Source of the DNA: CAVTWH01 sp963794685
Lineage (GTDB): Bacteria; Actinomycetota; Actinomycetes; Mycobacteriales; Micromonosporaceae
Direction: 5' to 3'
Assembly (NCBI GenBank): GCA_963794685.1
Contig: CAWCFK010000004.1
Location: 930,001 to 994,000 of the forward strand
DNA length: 64,000 nucleotides
Shown here: piece after piece, positions 29,501-39,900 of the stretch
How the letters are laid out: each line of letters begins with the position of its first letter
Position numbering within the stretch: position 1 is the first letter of the stretch
The notes under the pieces: model-generated
Databases searched by the model: none
What the model saw: the letters and a program-made list of their open reading frames with translations, nothing else
What the model was told of the DNA's origin: nothing
Program-made: the position numbers and the translations under genes

Positions 29501-30002
29501 TGTTCGGTCCCGCCGCCGCGTCCGGTCCCGTGGTACCCGCAGTCCCGACCCCGGCAGCCTGCGCCGCCCCGGCCGATTCGGTGGCAGGTGCGGCCGACGT
29601 GTCCTGGGCGGTCGGTGACCCGGCCGTGTTCGCGGGCGGCGGGGTGGTCTCGGGACCGCGCGGGGCGGCGGCGATTGCGCGCGGTGGCCAGAGGAAGCTC
29701 GGCCGCCAGTGGTCCCACGGCGCGCCGGCCGCGCCCACCGCGTACGCCTGCGCGGCCCGGGCGGCGCGCTCGGCGACGGCGCGGACCAGCCGGCCGTGTT
29801 GCCCGTCGGAGCCGGCCAGCCGACGGTCCCGGCCGGCCAGGGCGCGTGCGGGTACCAGTCCGGCGCTGGTCCGCACCTGGGCCAGTCGGGCCCGGCTGGC
29901 GGCCAGTTCCCGCTCGGCCGCCGCGAGCAGGGCACGGGCCAGCGTCCGGGCGGCACCGATGTCCGTACGGACCTCGGCCACCAGGCGGTCACGGTTGGAC
30001 AC
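26547..30002 (-). CDS. Large FtsK/EccC-like protein with three ATPase-type domains
   Basis: About 1,151 residues, intact. Residues 1-75 are a coiled coil (ARTLARALLAAAERELAASR). A 350-residue Ala/Pro/Gly-rich linker follows with a 15-bp tandem repeat. Then come three FtsK-type modules. The first has a degenerate P-loop (LHGDGGTGAHADSVIAALLL). The central one is complete, with LLGGPSGTGKTNLIFAWLAG (Walker A), VAVVDEFQVLL (Walker B) and LASQDLSGIEALW. The third is degenerate (APGRNLAVLGTQVEEACAV, FLVLYAVDAA). This layout recalls type VII secretion EccC/EssC motors, though there is no N-terminal membrane helix. The start is a GTG overlapping the preceding gene by 14 bases; in-frame codons further upstream only read that gene's repeat. 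Confidence 0.85.
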   Translation of the reverse strand: MSNRDRLVAEVRTDIGAARTLARALLAAAERELAASRARLAQVRTSAGLVPARALAGRDRRLAGSDGQHGRLVRAVAERAARAAQAYAVGAAGAPWDHWRPSFLWPPRAIAAAPRGPETTPPPANTAGSPTAQDTSAAPATESAGAAQAAGVGTAGTTGPDAAAGPNTAARVAGAAGAETVTPAAGPDGTARVGDGTAVPVAGRYGAAQDRAAQDGAAQDGAAQDAAVARGGTAASAAEADGAAQVDDGAAGGGSAGGVRAARSWAPGSPWGSSPATRSAATSPSRASATAAATNAAAAGPTTAPAAGPTTGAAAGTRVPAPRSGVDPQPAPGATARPIGQSVPAGDGGGAGARAGGPGAGWSVGSEPLSRTRAAQPLRVGAIRMADATPVPAFLPFLDHAHIRLHGDGGTGAHADSVIAALLLRALGDSLPGQVRVFGYDPERLGGALAGFAPLAPAGVLRLVGPGGLGALLDELVDHIRRINETVLAGEHRTLRELAATGRRPEPWRVAVLLREPTAAELTRHEQAQLDRVLRTGVACGVHLILHGIGGPALPGVQDVTLADGLAGLPAYPGLPVHPEPPPAELVTATCRTVAREVLAGPAPIDATSLLPTRFWTESSANGLSTPLGEGADGLPARVTLGDFPPHALLGGPSGTGKTNLIFAWLAGLTARYSPAELELYLLDFKEGVSFARFAPGTRDPSWLPHVKLVGINVNSDREFGLALLRHLSTLLRARADAAKRAEVTTLAELRAEEPRGHWPRIVAVVDEFQVLLAGRDSLASEAVTLLEDLARRGRSQGIHLILASQDLSGIEALWGRSGLVAQFTLRIALPKARRVLAETNTAAETVPRFHAVVNADSGAPEANQIVRVPAASDRQLWTALQGRLWQARPAGSAAPRLFDGDAVPRLRDADDYPMHLPTSAPAEPVALVGASIDVRARSARLRLPRAPGRNLAVLGTQVEEACAVLHSAAVSLSRAYPPGTARFSLACLDSAAVEAAALLQAELPPDTAVYDGDTLPDLLAATAATLRPGPFVVPHFLVLYAVDAAASVLAADRPGGGGHANLRHLLNRGPEVHTHVLGWWRSVGRLRDDLGGPGARPDAIGAWVALDVHGAELAALYPHPGGPDWHPRPWRGLYFDRSVHRTAEVVIPYG
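29328..29388. repeat. 15-bp tandem repeat in the linker of the EccC-like gene
   Basis: Four copies of a unit close to gtcctgggctgcccc encode an AAQDG-type pentapeptide repeat in the disordered linker. One copy has a single-base change. Confidence 0.8.
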
Positions 30003-30984
30003 GGGGCTCCTGTGGGTCGCTCGGGCGGCGGGAATTGCCAGCGCGTCCGGGGCCACCGCGCTCGGAACTGCTGCGTTCGGAACTGCTGCGTTCGGGACTA
30101 CCGCGTTCGGGACTGCCGCGTTCGGGACTGCTGCGTTCGGGACTACTGCGTTCGACACGCAGGCGCTCGCCGGCGCCGAGTCCGGCCTCCTGGCGCAGCA
30201 CGGCGACGAGCACTGCGCCGGCCACCGAGGAGTCGGCCGGGTGGATCGGCGCCGGGGAGGGTTGGCTGGGAGCCCGGCAGACCCGGGCGAGCTGGGCGTC
30301 GATCACGTCGCCGGGCATGCCCGGCAGCAGCGCGCCGACCCTGGCCCGGACCGTGCTGGTGAGCCGGGGCAGGTCGGCCGGGCCCGGCGGGCGGCCGAGC
30401 CACTGCGCCGTCAACTCGTACGCCTGGGCCGGGGCGAGTGCCGCGAGCGCCAGCCCGACGTGCGCCTTGACCGAGCCGAGTTCGCCGGCCAGGCCGGCCC
30501 TGTCCCCGGCATGTACCCGGCCGGCGACCCGCAGCAGCAACTCGTCCGGGTCGGTGGCGCCCTTGGCATCGGGTACCTTCTCCGCGCCGGTGAGCACCGC
30601 GACCCGGGTCCCCCACCAGTCGGTCAACTCGACCGGGTCGGGCCGGCCGTCGTCGCGCTTGCGCTGCTTCGGCGGTGGCCCGGCCGGCCGGTCGCCGGCG
30701 CTGCTGGTGGGCGCGGTGGGAGTGCCTTCCCGGGTCAGTCCGATCGCGGTCAGGTACACGGCGAGTTGTTCCTGGGCCACCAGCAGGGCGCGGGCGGCGT
30801 TCTCCAGGTGCTCGGCGGCGATGGCCGCGCGGTCCACCCCGATCTCGTGCAGGGATTCCTGGCGGGCCCAGCGGAGCAGGTCCATCCCGGCCCGCAGCCG
30901 GGCCATCGCGGCCGTGACACCGGCGACCGGCAACTCCTCTACCGCGGCCCGGACCTGCGCCCCGACCTCCTCGACGAGTGACAT
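29989..30984 (-). CDS. Coiled-coil protein of unknown function, second gene of the EccC-like operon
   Basis: A 331-residue soluble protein that I cannot place in a family. Residues 1-80 are helical (EEVGAQVRAAVEELPVAGVT, HLENAARALLVAQEQLAVYL). After a Pro-rich linker with KQRKRDD comes a mixed domain starting PVELTDWWGTRVAVLTG and continuing with helices (AHVGLALAALAPAQAYELTA). The C-terminal 80 residues are disordered and contain an SSPER pentapeptide repeat. It starts 8 bases after the small first gene and ends inside the start of the ATPase gene. The N-terminal helix pair could bind the small first-gene product, by analogy with secretion chaperone or partner pairs. Confidence 0.7.
   Translation of the reverse strand: MSLVEEVGAQVRAAVEELPVAGVTAAMARLRAGMDLLRWARQESLHEIGVDRAAIAAEHLENAARALLVAQEQLAVYLTAIGLTREGTPTAPTSSAGDRPAGPPPKQRKRDDGRPDPVELTDWWGTRVAVLTGAEKVPDAKGATDPDELLLRVAGRVHAGDRAGLAGELGSVKAHVGLALAALAPAQAYELTAQWLGRPPGPADLPRLTSTVRARVGALLPGMPGDVIDAQLARVCRAPSQPSPAPIHPADSSVAGAVLVAVLRQEAGLGAGERLRVERSSPERSSPERGSPERGSPERSSSERSSSERGGPGRAGNSRRPSDPQEPRVQP
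30061..30150. repeat. Six 15-bp tandem repeats encoding SSPER/GSPER
   Basis: Six units of the form ttcgggactgctgcg run without gaps from 30061 to 30150. They lie in the 3' end of the coiled-coil gene just before the ATPase start at 30002. Variation between units is mostly silent or Ser/Gly exchange. Confidence 0.9.
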
Positions 30985-30992
30985 GGCCGAGC

Positions 30993-31253
30993 TCACAACG
31001 TCGCGGCGTAGGACTGCGCCTGGTCCACCGCGGTCAGGGTGGCGGTGAGGCACTCCTCGAGTTCGTCGGCCGCCTGGGTGAGCGCGGCCTGGGCGGCGCT
31101 CACCGCCTCGTGACCGCTGCCCTCCAACGCGGCGGCGAGGCTGTGCTGCGCCTCGGTCAGCTTCTCGTTGGCTCCCTTGACGGCGACCTGCGCGTCGCTG
31201 ACCTGTTGGATGGCGGCGCTGATCGCGGCCTTCAACTCGGCGACGCTCGCCAC
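30993..31253 (-). CDS. Small helical protein (WXG100-size), first gene of the EccC-like operon
   Basis: An 86-residue protein, nearly all helix: ELKAAISAAIQQVSDAQVAV and EKLTEAQHSLAAALEGSG form one long helix, and SAAQAALTQAADELEECLTA the second, with a GSG-type turn between. The size and two-helix hairpin match ESX/WXG100 proteins, but there is no WXG motif at the turn and no YxxxD/E secretion motif after the second helix. The start is a GTG with ggaggg seven bases upstream, the best ribosome site of the operon. It could be a substrate or structural partner of the EccC-like ATPase. Confidence 0.7.
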   Translation of the reverse strand: MASVAELKAAISAAIQQVSDAQVAVKGANEKLTEAQHSLAAALEGSGHEAVSAAQAALTQAADELEECLTATLTAVDQAQSYAATL

Positions 31254-31449
31254 GGTCCCAACCCTCCATGAAGCGCTCAGCCGACCGACCCCGCGTTCGC
31301 CGGCCGACCGGTTGTCGGTAAACGGTACCGTCCGGCAAGTCCGGCATGCCAATCCAAACACCGCAGCGGGTACCCCCGGAAGGCTCCGATGCACAGTCGT
31401 TGCCGCTCACTCACGCGATTCACGTCGGACCAGCGGGCATATACCAACA
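31254..31449. promoter_or_regulatory. Upstream region of the EccC-like operon
   Basis: About 200 bases upstream of the first gene, including ggagggttgggacc ahead of the GTG. I found no confident promoter hexamers; a ttgccg...taccgt-like arrangement around 31320-31345 on the minus strand is only suggestive. No open frame with coding bias is present. Confidence 0.3.
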
Positions 31450-31722
31450 TCACTGTCCACTGTGGATGGTCGACCGGCAGGGCGACCCGGCGGCCGGCGG
31501 TCGTTCGGCCGCGGCGGCCTGGGCTGCTTCGGCGAGTCGGGCGAGTACCCGCTCCAGGTCGGTCAGGGTCTCGTCGTCGAGCCGGTTGAGCAGCCCGCGC
31601 AGGTGCTCGACACCGGCGTCGCCAGCCGGGCCACCAGGTCCCGGCCGGCGGCTGTCAATTCCACCCGACCTGGCCGACCGGGGCGTCCCGGGCCGCCGTC
31701 GACGCGCCATCGTGGCCCCGCT
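31450..31722 (-). pseudogene. Remnant of a MarR-family regulator (C-terminal part only)
   Basis: The minus strand encodes WRVDGGPGRPGR followed by VELTAAGRDLVARL, the wing and following helix of MarR-type winged-helix repressors. After a frame change near 31615 comes LRGLLNRLDDETLTDLERVL, the usual C-terminal dimerisation helix. The DNA-recognition half, which should lie beyond 31722, is missing: that space is the promoter of the divergent membrane-protein gene. I therefore read it as a truncated, frameshifted relic. A short independent gene of about 99 codons in this place is the alternative. Confidence 0.5.
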
Positions 31723-31789
31723 GACCTGCCGCTGACTGCTCCATACCACTTTCCCAGGTGTTCCTCAGGTCACTTGCGTCAGAATTACT

Positions 31790-31817
31790 TTGGCAGTGCG
31801 TTCCTTCATGCTAATAA
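31790..31817 (+). promoter_or_regulatory. Sigma-70-type promoter of the MprF-like membrane gene
   Basis: TTGGCA (31790-31795) and TAATAA (31812-31817) are separated by 16 bases, in an AT-rich patch that stands out in this GC-rich DNA. Transcription would begin near 31824, giving a leader of about 38 bases that contains the ggagg ribosome site before the GTG at 31862. Confidence 0.6.
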
Positions 31818-31861
31818 TTCGTAGCAGGCAAAGTTTCTGTGCTGGCCAAACGGAGGCGAAA

Positions 31862-33145
31862 GTGAGCGGGACCGCAGAGGAGTCGACGACCGCGTCGGCG
31901 CCGGTCGCTGCGCCCGCCGACGAACCGCCCGGCACAGTCGCGCCGGAGCCGGCTGCCCCGGCCTCCGGCGTAAAGACCCTGATCCGGGTGGCTGTGGTCC
32001 TCGCCGCACTGGTCATCGCCTACTTCGCAGTCCGGCACCGGCTGCCCTCGTTCAACTCGATCGCCGGCACCGTCCGCTCCGCCGACCCCGGCTGGGTCAC
32101 CCTCGCGGTGGCGGCCGAGGCGGTCTCCATTGCCATGTTCGCCGCCCAGCAGCGGCAGCTGCTCAGCGCCTTCCGGGTACGGATGTCGCCGCTGCGGGCG
32201 CTGGTGGTGACGCTGAGCCGCTCCGCCATCGCGGTGGCGCTGCCGGCCGGGTCGGCGGTCTCCGCCGGGTTCGCCTTCCAGCAGTACCGGGCCCGTGGCG
32301 CGAGCCGTCCGGTTGCCACCACAGTCACTATTCTCTCCGCACTCGCCTCCACCGTCGGCCTCTGCCTGCTGTTCCTGGGCGGGTTGACCACCGTGGGGGC
32401 CCGCTGGCTGCGCGGCCACCGGGTACTCGAAGCGGTGCTCGCCGCACTGCTGGTGGCGGCGGTGCCGGTGGTGCTGGCGATCCATCGTCGCCACCGCGAC
32501 CGGCCGACCGCGCCCGCCGTCGAAGTCACCGCCGAGGCGGTGGAGGCCGCATCGGGTGGAGTAGGGGCGCGGCTGCGCAGGCTGCTCTCCCCGGTCGGCG
32601 CGGCGGTTCGCGAGGCCCGCGCGGTACCCGCCCGGCACTGGGTCGCCACCATCGGCTTCGCGGTCGCCAACTGGCTGCTCGACCTGGTCTGCCTGATCGC
32701 GGTGGCCCGCGCCTGTCACCTCGACATCGGCTACCCGCACCTGGCCGCCGCCTACCTCGCCGTGCAGATCGTCCGGCAGATCCCGCTCACCCCGGGCGGC
32801 ATCGGCCTGATCGAAACCAGCCTGCTCGCCGGCCTGGTCTCCGCCGGCGCAGGTCAGGCCACCGCCGCCGCCGTGGTGCTCGGCTACCGGCTGCTGTCCT
32901 GCTGGCTGATCATCCCGATCGGGCTGACCACCTGGCTCGGCCTGCGGCTGCCCGTGCCGGCCGTGGTCCGCGAGGCCACCCGGCTGGGCGCCGACCGGCC
33001 GAGCGCCGCGCCCGCCCGGGACCGGCGCACCGCCACCGGGCCGCGTTCACTCGCGCCGTACCGGCACGCCACCCGTCGGCTGAGCCGGCTGCAGAACAAC
33101 GGCCCCGGCGGCATCCGCCGCCCGCGCCGCCGCCAGCCGCACTGA
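31862..33145 (+). CDS. MprF/AglD-type membrane protein (LPG synthase transmembrane family)
   Basis: A 427-residue integral membrane protein of the UPF0104 / lysylphosphatidylglycerol-synthase transmembrane family. It has about eight helices, including TLIRVAVVLAALVIAYFAV near the N terminus and the conserved RQIPLTPGGIGLIETSLLAG block, with RQ, PGG and E residues that are hallmarks of this family. The aminoacyl-transferase domain of true MprF is absent, so it may flip lipids or support glycan assembly rather than modify phosphatidylglycerol. The N-terminal 45 residues are a cytoplasmic Pro/Ala/Glu tail and the C-terminal 70 are basic. The GTG start is fixed by ggagg five bases upstream. Confidence 0.85.
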   Translation: MSGTAEESTTASAPVAAPADEPPGTVAPEPAAPASGVKTLIRVAVVLAALVIAYFAVRHRLPSFNSIAGTVRSADPGWVTLAVAAEAVSIAMFAAQQRQLLSAFRVRMSPLRALVVTLSRSAIAVALPAGSAVSAGFAFQQYRARGASRPVATTVTILSALASTVGLCLLFLGGLTTVGARWLRGHRVLEAVLAALLVAAVPVVLAIHRRHRDRPTAPAVEVTAEAVEAASGGVGARLRRLLSPVGAAVREARAVPARHWVATIGFAVANWLLDLVCLIAVARACHLDIGYPHLAAAYLAVQIVRQIPLTPGGIGLIETSLLAGLVSAGAGQATAAAVVLGYRLLSCWLIIPIGLTTWLGLRLPVPAVVREATRLGADRPSAAPARDRRTATGPRSLAPYRHATRRLSRLQNNGPGGIRRPRRRQPH

Positions 33146-33238
33146 CCGACCCGCCGCGCCGGGCCGCCGCGGGCGCACCGCACACCGGACGTGGACTGGT
33201 CAGGAATCGAGAAGCACAGGTCACCGGGCCGCAATAGC

Positions 33239-33270
33239 GTGGTTGTCACGGGTTCCAACACGACAACCAC
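33239..33270. promoter_or_regulatory. 9-bp inverted repeat ahead of the VOC-UvrA pair
   Basis: The arms gtggttgtc (33239-33247) and gacaaccac (33262-33270) are perfect, with a 14-base spacer, and end 10 bases before the ATG, right beside the aggag ribosome site. As DNA it could be a repressor operator; as RNA, a hairpin that hides or exposes the ribosome site. Confidence 0.6.
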
Positions 33271-33280
33271 AGGAGTGACC

Positions 33281-33634
33281 ATGACCGGCTCCAGCACCCA
33301 GGGAATCAAAACAGTCCTCTACCCCGTCTCCGACCTCGCCGCGTCCAAGGCGGTGTACACCGCCCTGCTCGGCTTGGAGCCGCAGGCTGACGGGTCCTAC
33401 TACGTCGGCTACGACGCTGAAGGCCAGCAGATCGGGCTGGTGCCCGGCGGCGGACCGCAGGGGATGACCACGCCGGTGCCGCACTGGCACGTGTCGGACA
33501 TCGAGGCGAAGCTGGCCGAGGTGACGGCCGCGGGCGCCACCGTGAAGGACGCGGTACGCGACGTGGGCGGCGGTCGCCTGGTGGCCACCGTCACCGACCC
33601 GGACGGTAACGTGCTGGGCCTGATCCAGGACTGA
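33281..33634 (+). CDS. VOC (glyoxalase/bleomycin-resistance) family protein
   Basis: A 117-residue protein of the vicinal-oxygen-chelate fold. Two beta-alpha-beta-beta-beta modules are visible: the first runs from TVLYPVSDLAASKAVYTALLG to YYVGYDAEGQQIGLVPGG, the second from PHWHVSDIEAKLAEVTAAGA to ATVTDPDGNVLGLIQD. The candidate metal or ligand residues are the His in HWHVSD and the Asp/Asn of DPDGNVLGL. VOC members include glyoxalases, dioxygenases and drug-binding resistance proteins. Its position 37 bases ahead of a UvrA-like resistance-type ATPase suggests a detoxification role. Start ATG with aggag five bases upstream. Confidence 0.9.
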   Translation: MTGSSTQGIKTVLYPVSDLAASKAVYTALLGLEPQADGSYYVGYDAEGQQIGLVPGGGPQGMTTPVPHWHVSDIEAKLAEVTAAGATVKDAVRDVGGGRLVATVTDPDGNVLGLIQD

Positions 33635-33671
33635 GCGTCGACCCGCACCCCCCGTAGCAGCTGGAGGCATG

Positions 33672-36071
<2,400 letters not shown>

Positions 36072-36079
36072 CTACCGGC

Positions 36080-36913
36080 TCAGACGCCGATGCGGTCGTT
36101 GCTGGCGGAGTCGGTGTCGTTGCGGGCCGGGTCGGGGTCGTTGGCCGGGCCGGGCACGGTCGGCGTCGCCCCGGTGCTGCGGCGGTGCGTACGCCGCCGC
36201 TCCCACCAGCGCCCTGCGAAGATCAGTGCGAGCACCAGGACGGCGAAGCTGATCGACAGCGTCCGGGTCCTGGCGCTGGGCTCCAGCCAGCTCACCGTGC
36301 CGGTCTGCGGGGCGGTGGCGGCGCCGACCGGCGCGACGGTGGCCGGCAGGGACGGCGTAGGTACCGGCGACTGGCCGCCCAACGGGTACACCAGGTCGCT
36401 GGATGCCTCGGCGGTCAGCGGGGTGGAGCTGGTGACGGTGGCGTGCACGTCGACCGTGGTGTACAGCGGGGCGCTGGCCGGCAGGGTGCCGGTGATCTTC
36501 GCGCTGGCGTCGGCGTTGGCGGCCACGGTACCGAGCCGGCAGACCGTCTTGGTCGCGCTGCGGTAGCACTTACCGGAGCTGACCTGGTATCCGACTTTGT
36601 TCAGGCCGAGGCTGGTGCTCAGCTCCAACTGCACCCCGGCGGCGGACACCGTGCCGGCATTGTGGACGGTCACCGTGTAGCTGACGGACTTGCCGGGCAG
36701 CGGCGGGCGCGGCTGGACGGCGAGGGAGACGACCAGGGTCGTCGCCTTGGGTGCGGCGGTCGCCGGCACGGCCGGCAGCAGCGCCGCACCGCCGACCAGT
36801 CCGACGACCACGGCAGCGGCGGCCAGCGCCGTGTTGGCCAGGGCAGGAATGGTCACGGTGGGGGTGGCCGGGGTGGGGGTGGTGGACGGACGGCGGCATC
36901 GCACGCTGTGCAC
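36080..36913 (-). CDS. DUF11-type surface protein with C-terminal anchor
   Basis: A 277-residue exported protein. A long N-terminal region ends in a signal segment (ALANTALAAAAVVVGLVGGAALLPAVPATAA). One DUF11/CARDB-like immunoglobulin-type domain follows (KSVSYTVTVHNAGTVSAAGV onward), containing one Cys pair (GKCYRSATKTVCRLG). A linker rich in Pro, Ala and Thr leads to a membrane helix (LSISFAVLVLALIFAGRWW) and a basic, disordered tail. There is no LPXTG motif. The GTG start has gaggtg five bases ahead and lies three bases after the ABC exporter stop, so both are probably in one operon. Only 8 bases separate its end from the convergent UvrA gene. Confidence 0.7.
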   Translation of the reverse strand: MHSVRCRRPSTTPTPATPTVTIPALANTALAAAAVVVGLVGGAALLPAVPATAAPKATTLVVSLAVQPRPPLPGKSVSYTVTVHNAGTVSAAGVQLELSTSLGLNKVGYQVSSGKCYRSATKTVCRLGTVAANADASAKITGTLPASAPLYTTVDVHATVTSSTPLTAEASSDLVYPLGGQSPVPTPSLPATVAPVGAATAPQTGTVSWLEPSARTRTLSISFAVLVLALIFAGRWWERRRTHRRSTGATPTVPGPANDPDPARNDTDSASNDRIGV

Positions 36914-36916
36914 TGT

Positions 36917-39900
36917 TCACCTCAGAGAGTCAACGGGTACCCCCGCGAAGGTACGCCACTGCGCCGCGTACACCCCGTCTTTGCTCAGCAACTCTCCATG
37001 CGTGCCCTGCTCAACCACCCGTCCGTGGTCGAGCACGATGATTTCGTCGGCGCGGGCCGCTGTGGTCAGCCGGTGCGCGACGACGAGCGTGGTCCGTCGC
37101 CGGGCGAGCTGGTCGGCGGCCCGGGTGACAGCCGCCTCGGTGGCCAGGTCCAGGGCGGCGGTCGCCTCGTCCATCAACAGGATGTCCGGGTCCACCAACT
37201 GCGCCCGGGCCAGCGCGAGCAGTTGCCGCTGCCCGCTGGACAGGTTCCGGCCCCGCTCGGCGACCTGGTGCAGGTACCCGCCGGGGAGCCGGGCGATCAT
37301 GTCGTGCGCGCCGACCGCCCGGGCCGCCGCCTCCACCTCGGCGTCGCCGGCGTCCGGCCGGCCGTAGGCGATGGTGTCCCGCACCGTGCCCGGGAACAGG
37401 TACGCCTCCTGCGGCACCACGCCCATCCGGTGCCGCAGCCCGGCCAGGTCGTAGTCGCGCACATCCACCCCGTCGACCTGCACCGTGCCGGCGGTCACGT
37501 CGTAGAGCCGGGAGACCAGCTTCACCACCGTGGACTTGCCGGCCCCGGTCTCGCCGACCAGCGCCACGGTGCTTCCGGCCGGCACCGTGAAGGACGCCCC
37601 GGACAGCGCCGGTGCGGCGGCCGGCGTGTAGCCGAAGTCCACGTCCGCGAAGGTGATCTCGCCGCGCAGCCGGCCCGGCACTCCCACCGGCTGCGCCGGC
37701 AGCGGCGTGGAGCTGGGCGTACGCAGCAGGTCGCCGATTCGGCGCAGCCCCACCACGGCCTGCTGGTAACCGTCGAAGACCTGGGAGAGCTGCTGGATCG
37801 GGGCGAAGAACATGTCGATGTAGAGCAGGTATGCGATGAGTGACCCGGTGGTCAGCGAGCCGGCGTGCACCAGCCGCGCCCCGACCACGAGCGCGAGTGC
37901 TCCGGCCACCGTGGAGAGCAGTTGCACGAACGGGAAGTAGCTGGCGATGTAGAGCTGTGCCCGGGTGCGGGAGACCCGGTAGTCGTCGCTGCGCTGGGCG
38001 AACCGTCGGCCATTGTGCGCCTCCCGCCGGTACGCCTGGGTGACCCGCATGCCGGCGACGTTCTCCTGCAGGTCGGCGTTGACGATGCTGACCTTCTCCC
38101 GGGCCTGCAGGTAGGCGCGGCCGGACAGCGACCGGAAGACCAGCGTGGCGGCGATCATCACGGGCAGCGTGGTGAGCACCACCAGGCCGAGTTCGGTGTT
38201 GATCACCAGCAGCGCGACCAGGATGCCCAGGCAGCTGAAGACGCTGACCACGGCGGTGGTCAGGCCGGTGGACAGGAAGCTGGAGAAGGCGTCGATGTCG
38301 GTGGTCATCCGGGTCATGATCCGACCGGACATCTCCCGCTCGTAGAAGTCCAGGCCGAGTCGTTGCAGGTGGGCGAAGCTGCGTACGCGCAGGCCGTAGA
38401 GCAGCCGCTCGCCGGTCCGGCCGGCCAGCCAGGTCTGCGCCACGTTGACGGCGACGTCGGCGAGCACCACCAGCAGCCCGATCAGCGACACCACGGCGAT
38501 CACGTGCGGCGCGTGCCCGGCGACGCCGTGGTCCACGCCGTCCCGGGTGAGCACCGGCAGCACCAGGGTGGCCGCCGCGTCGAGGGCGACCAGCGCCAGC
38601 GCGGCCAGCAGCGGGCGCAGCACCGGGCGCAGCAGGGTACCGAGGGTGAAGTTCGGAGCCGGCGCCCGGACCGCGGCCTCGTCCACCCGCGGCGTGTCGG
38701 TCGCCGGCCGCAGCGCGTCAACCTGGGCGAGCAGTTCCGGGGTGGGGGCCATACTGGCCAGCGCGCCGGCCATCGGCCCGCCGCCGAAGCCACCGGAGCC
38801 GGCCCGGGGGCGGCCGCCACCGCCACCCAGACCGGCTCCCAGCCCGCCTGGCCCTGGCGTGCCCAGCCCGGCCGGAGCCTGGGCGGTGCGCGCCAACGGG
38901 GCCCCGGCGGCAGTAATGCTCCACAGCGCCGGGGTGACCCCGGCAACAGCTCGGGTGGGTACGCCCTGCGCGCCCGGCAGGTCGGCGCGCACCACGTCGG
39001 CGTCGGCGCCTTCCGCGTCGTCGCCGGGTCCGGAGAGCAGCAGCCGGTACAGCGGGCAGCGCTCCGCCAACTCGACGGCGGTGCCCACGTCGACCAGCCG
39101 GCCGTCGTCCAGCACCGCGATCCGGTCGGCGAGCGCCAGGGTGGACCTGCGGTGCGCGATCACCAGCGTGGTCCGGCCCTGCATCACCTCGTGCAGGGTG
39201 GCGTGGATCTCCGCCTCCACCCGGGCGTCCACGGCCGAGGTGGCGTCGTCGAGAACCAGCAGCAGCGGGTCGGTGATCAGCGCGCGGGCCAGCGCGATGC
39301 GCTGGCGCTGGCCGCCGGAGAGGGTGAGTCCCTTCTCGCCGACCAGCGTGTCGTACCCGGCCGGCAGCGCGCTGATGAACCCGTCCGCCTCGGCCGCCTT
39401 GGCCGCCGCGCGGACCTGGTCGTCGGTGGCGTCCGGCCGGCCGTAGGCGATGTTGGCCCGGATCGTCTCGGAGAACAGGAAGCTCTCTTCCAGCACCAGC
39501 CCGATGCCGGCGCGCAGCGAGTCCACGGTGAGCGTCACGGACGTCCCGGCCGCCGACCCGGACGCTGCCGCCCTGCGGGTCGTAGAAGCGTTGCAACAGC
39601 AGGGAAAGGGTGGACTTGCCGGAGCCGGCAGTGCCGATCACGGCCAGCGTCTCGCCGGGCTGGACGGCGAGGGTGAGCCCGTGCAGCACCGGCTCGGCGG
39701 CCAGGTACCCGAAGGTGACGTCGGCGAACTCGACGGCCGGGGCGGCGTCGGCGGGCAGCGCCACGGCATCCGACGCGTCCCGGATCACCGGCTTGGAGTC
39801 GATCACCTCGAACACCCGGACCACGCTGGCCCGTGCCTGCTGGCCGACGGTGAGCAGGTTGGAAAGCATCCGTACCGGCCCGACGAGCTGCGCGAGGTAG

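Noticed and set aside
30003..30158. Extended N terminus of the EccC-like protein (repeated NAAVP residues)
   Set aside because: The extension is only the SSPER repeat of the preceding gene read in another frame; the GTG at 30002 overlaps that gene by a normal 14 bases and begins a natural coiled coil.
26439..30981. Very long plus-strand open frames opposite the EccC-like operon
   Set aside because: They mirror the real minus-strand genes, are rich in Arg/Pro/Gly, and have no ribosome sites or recognisable domains.
30993..31253. Classic WXG100/ESX substrate
   Set aside because: Size and helical hairpin fit, but neither the WXG turn nor the C-terminal YxxxD/E signal is present, so only a resemblance is claimed.
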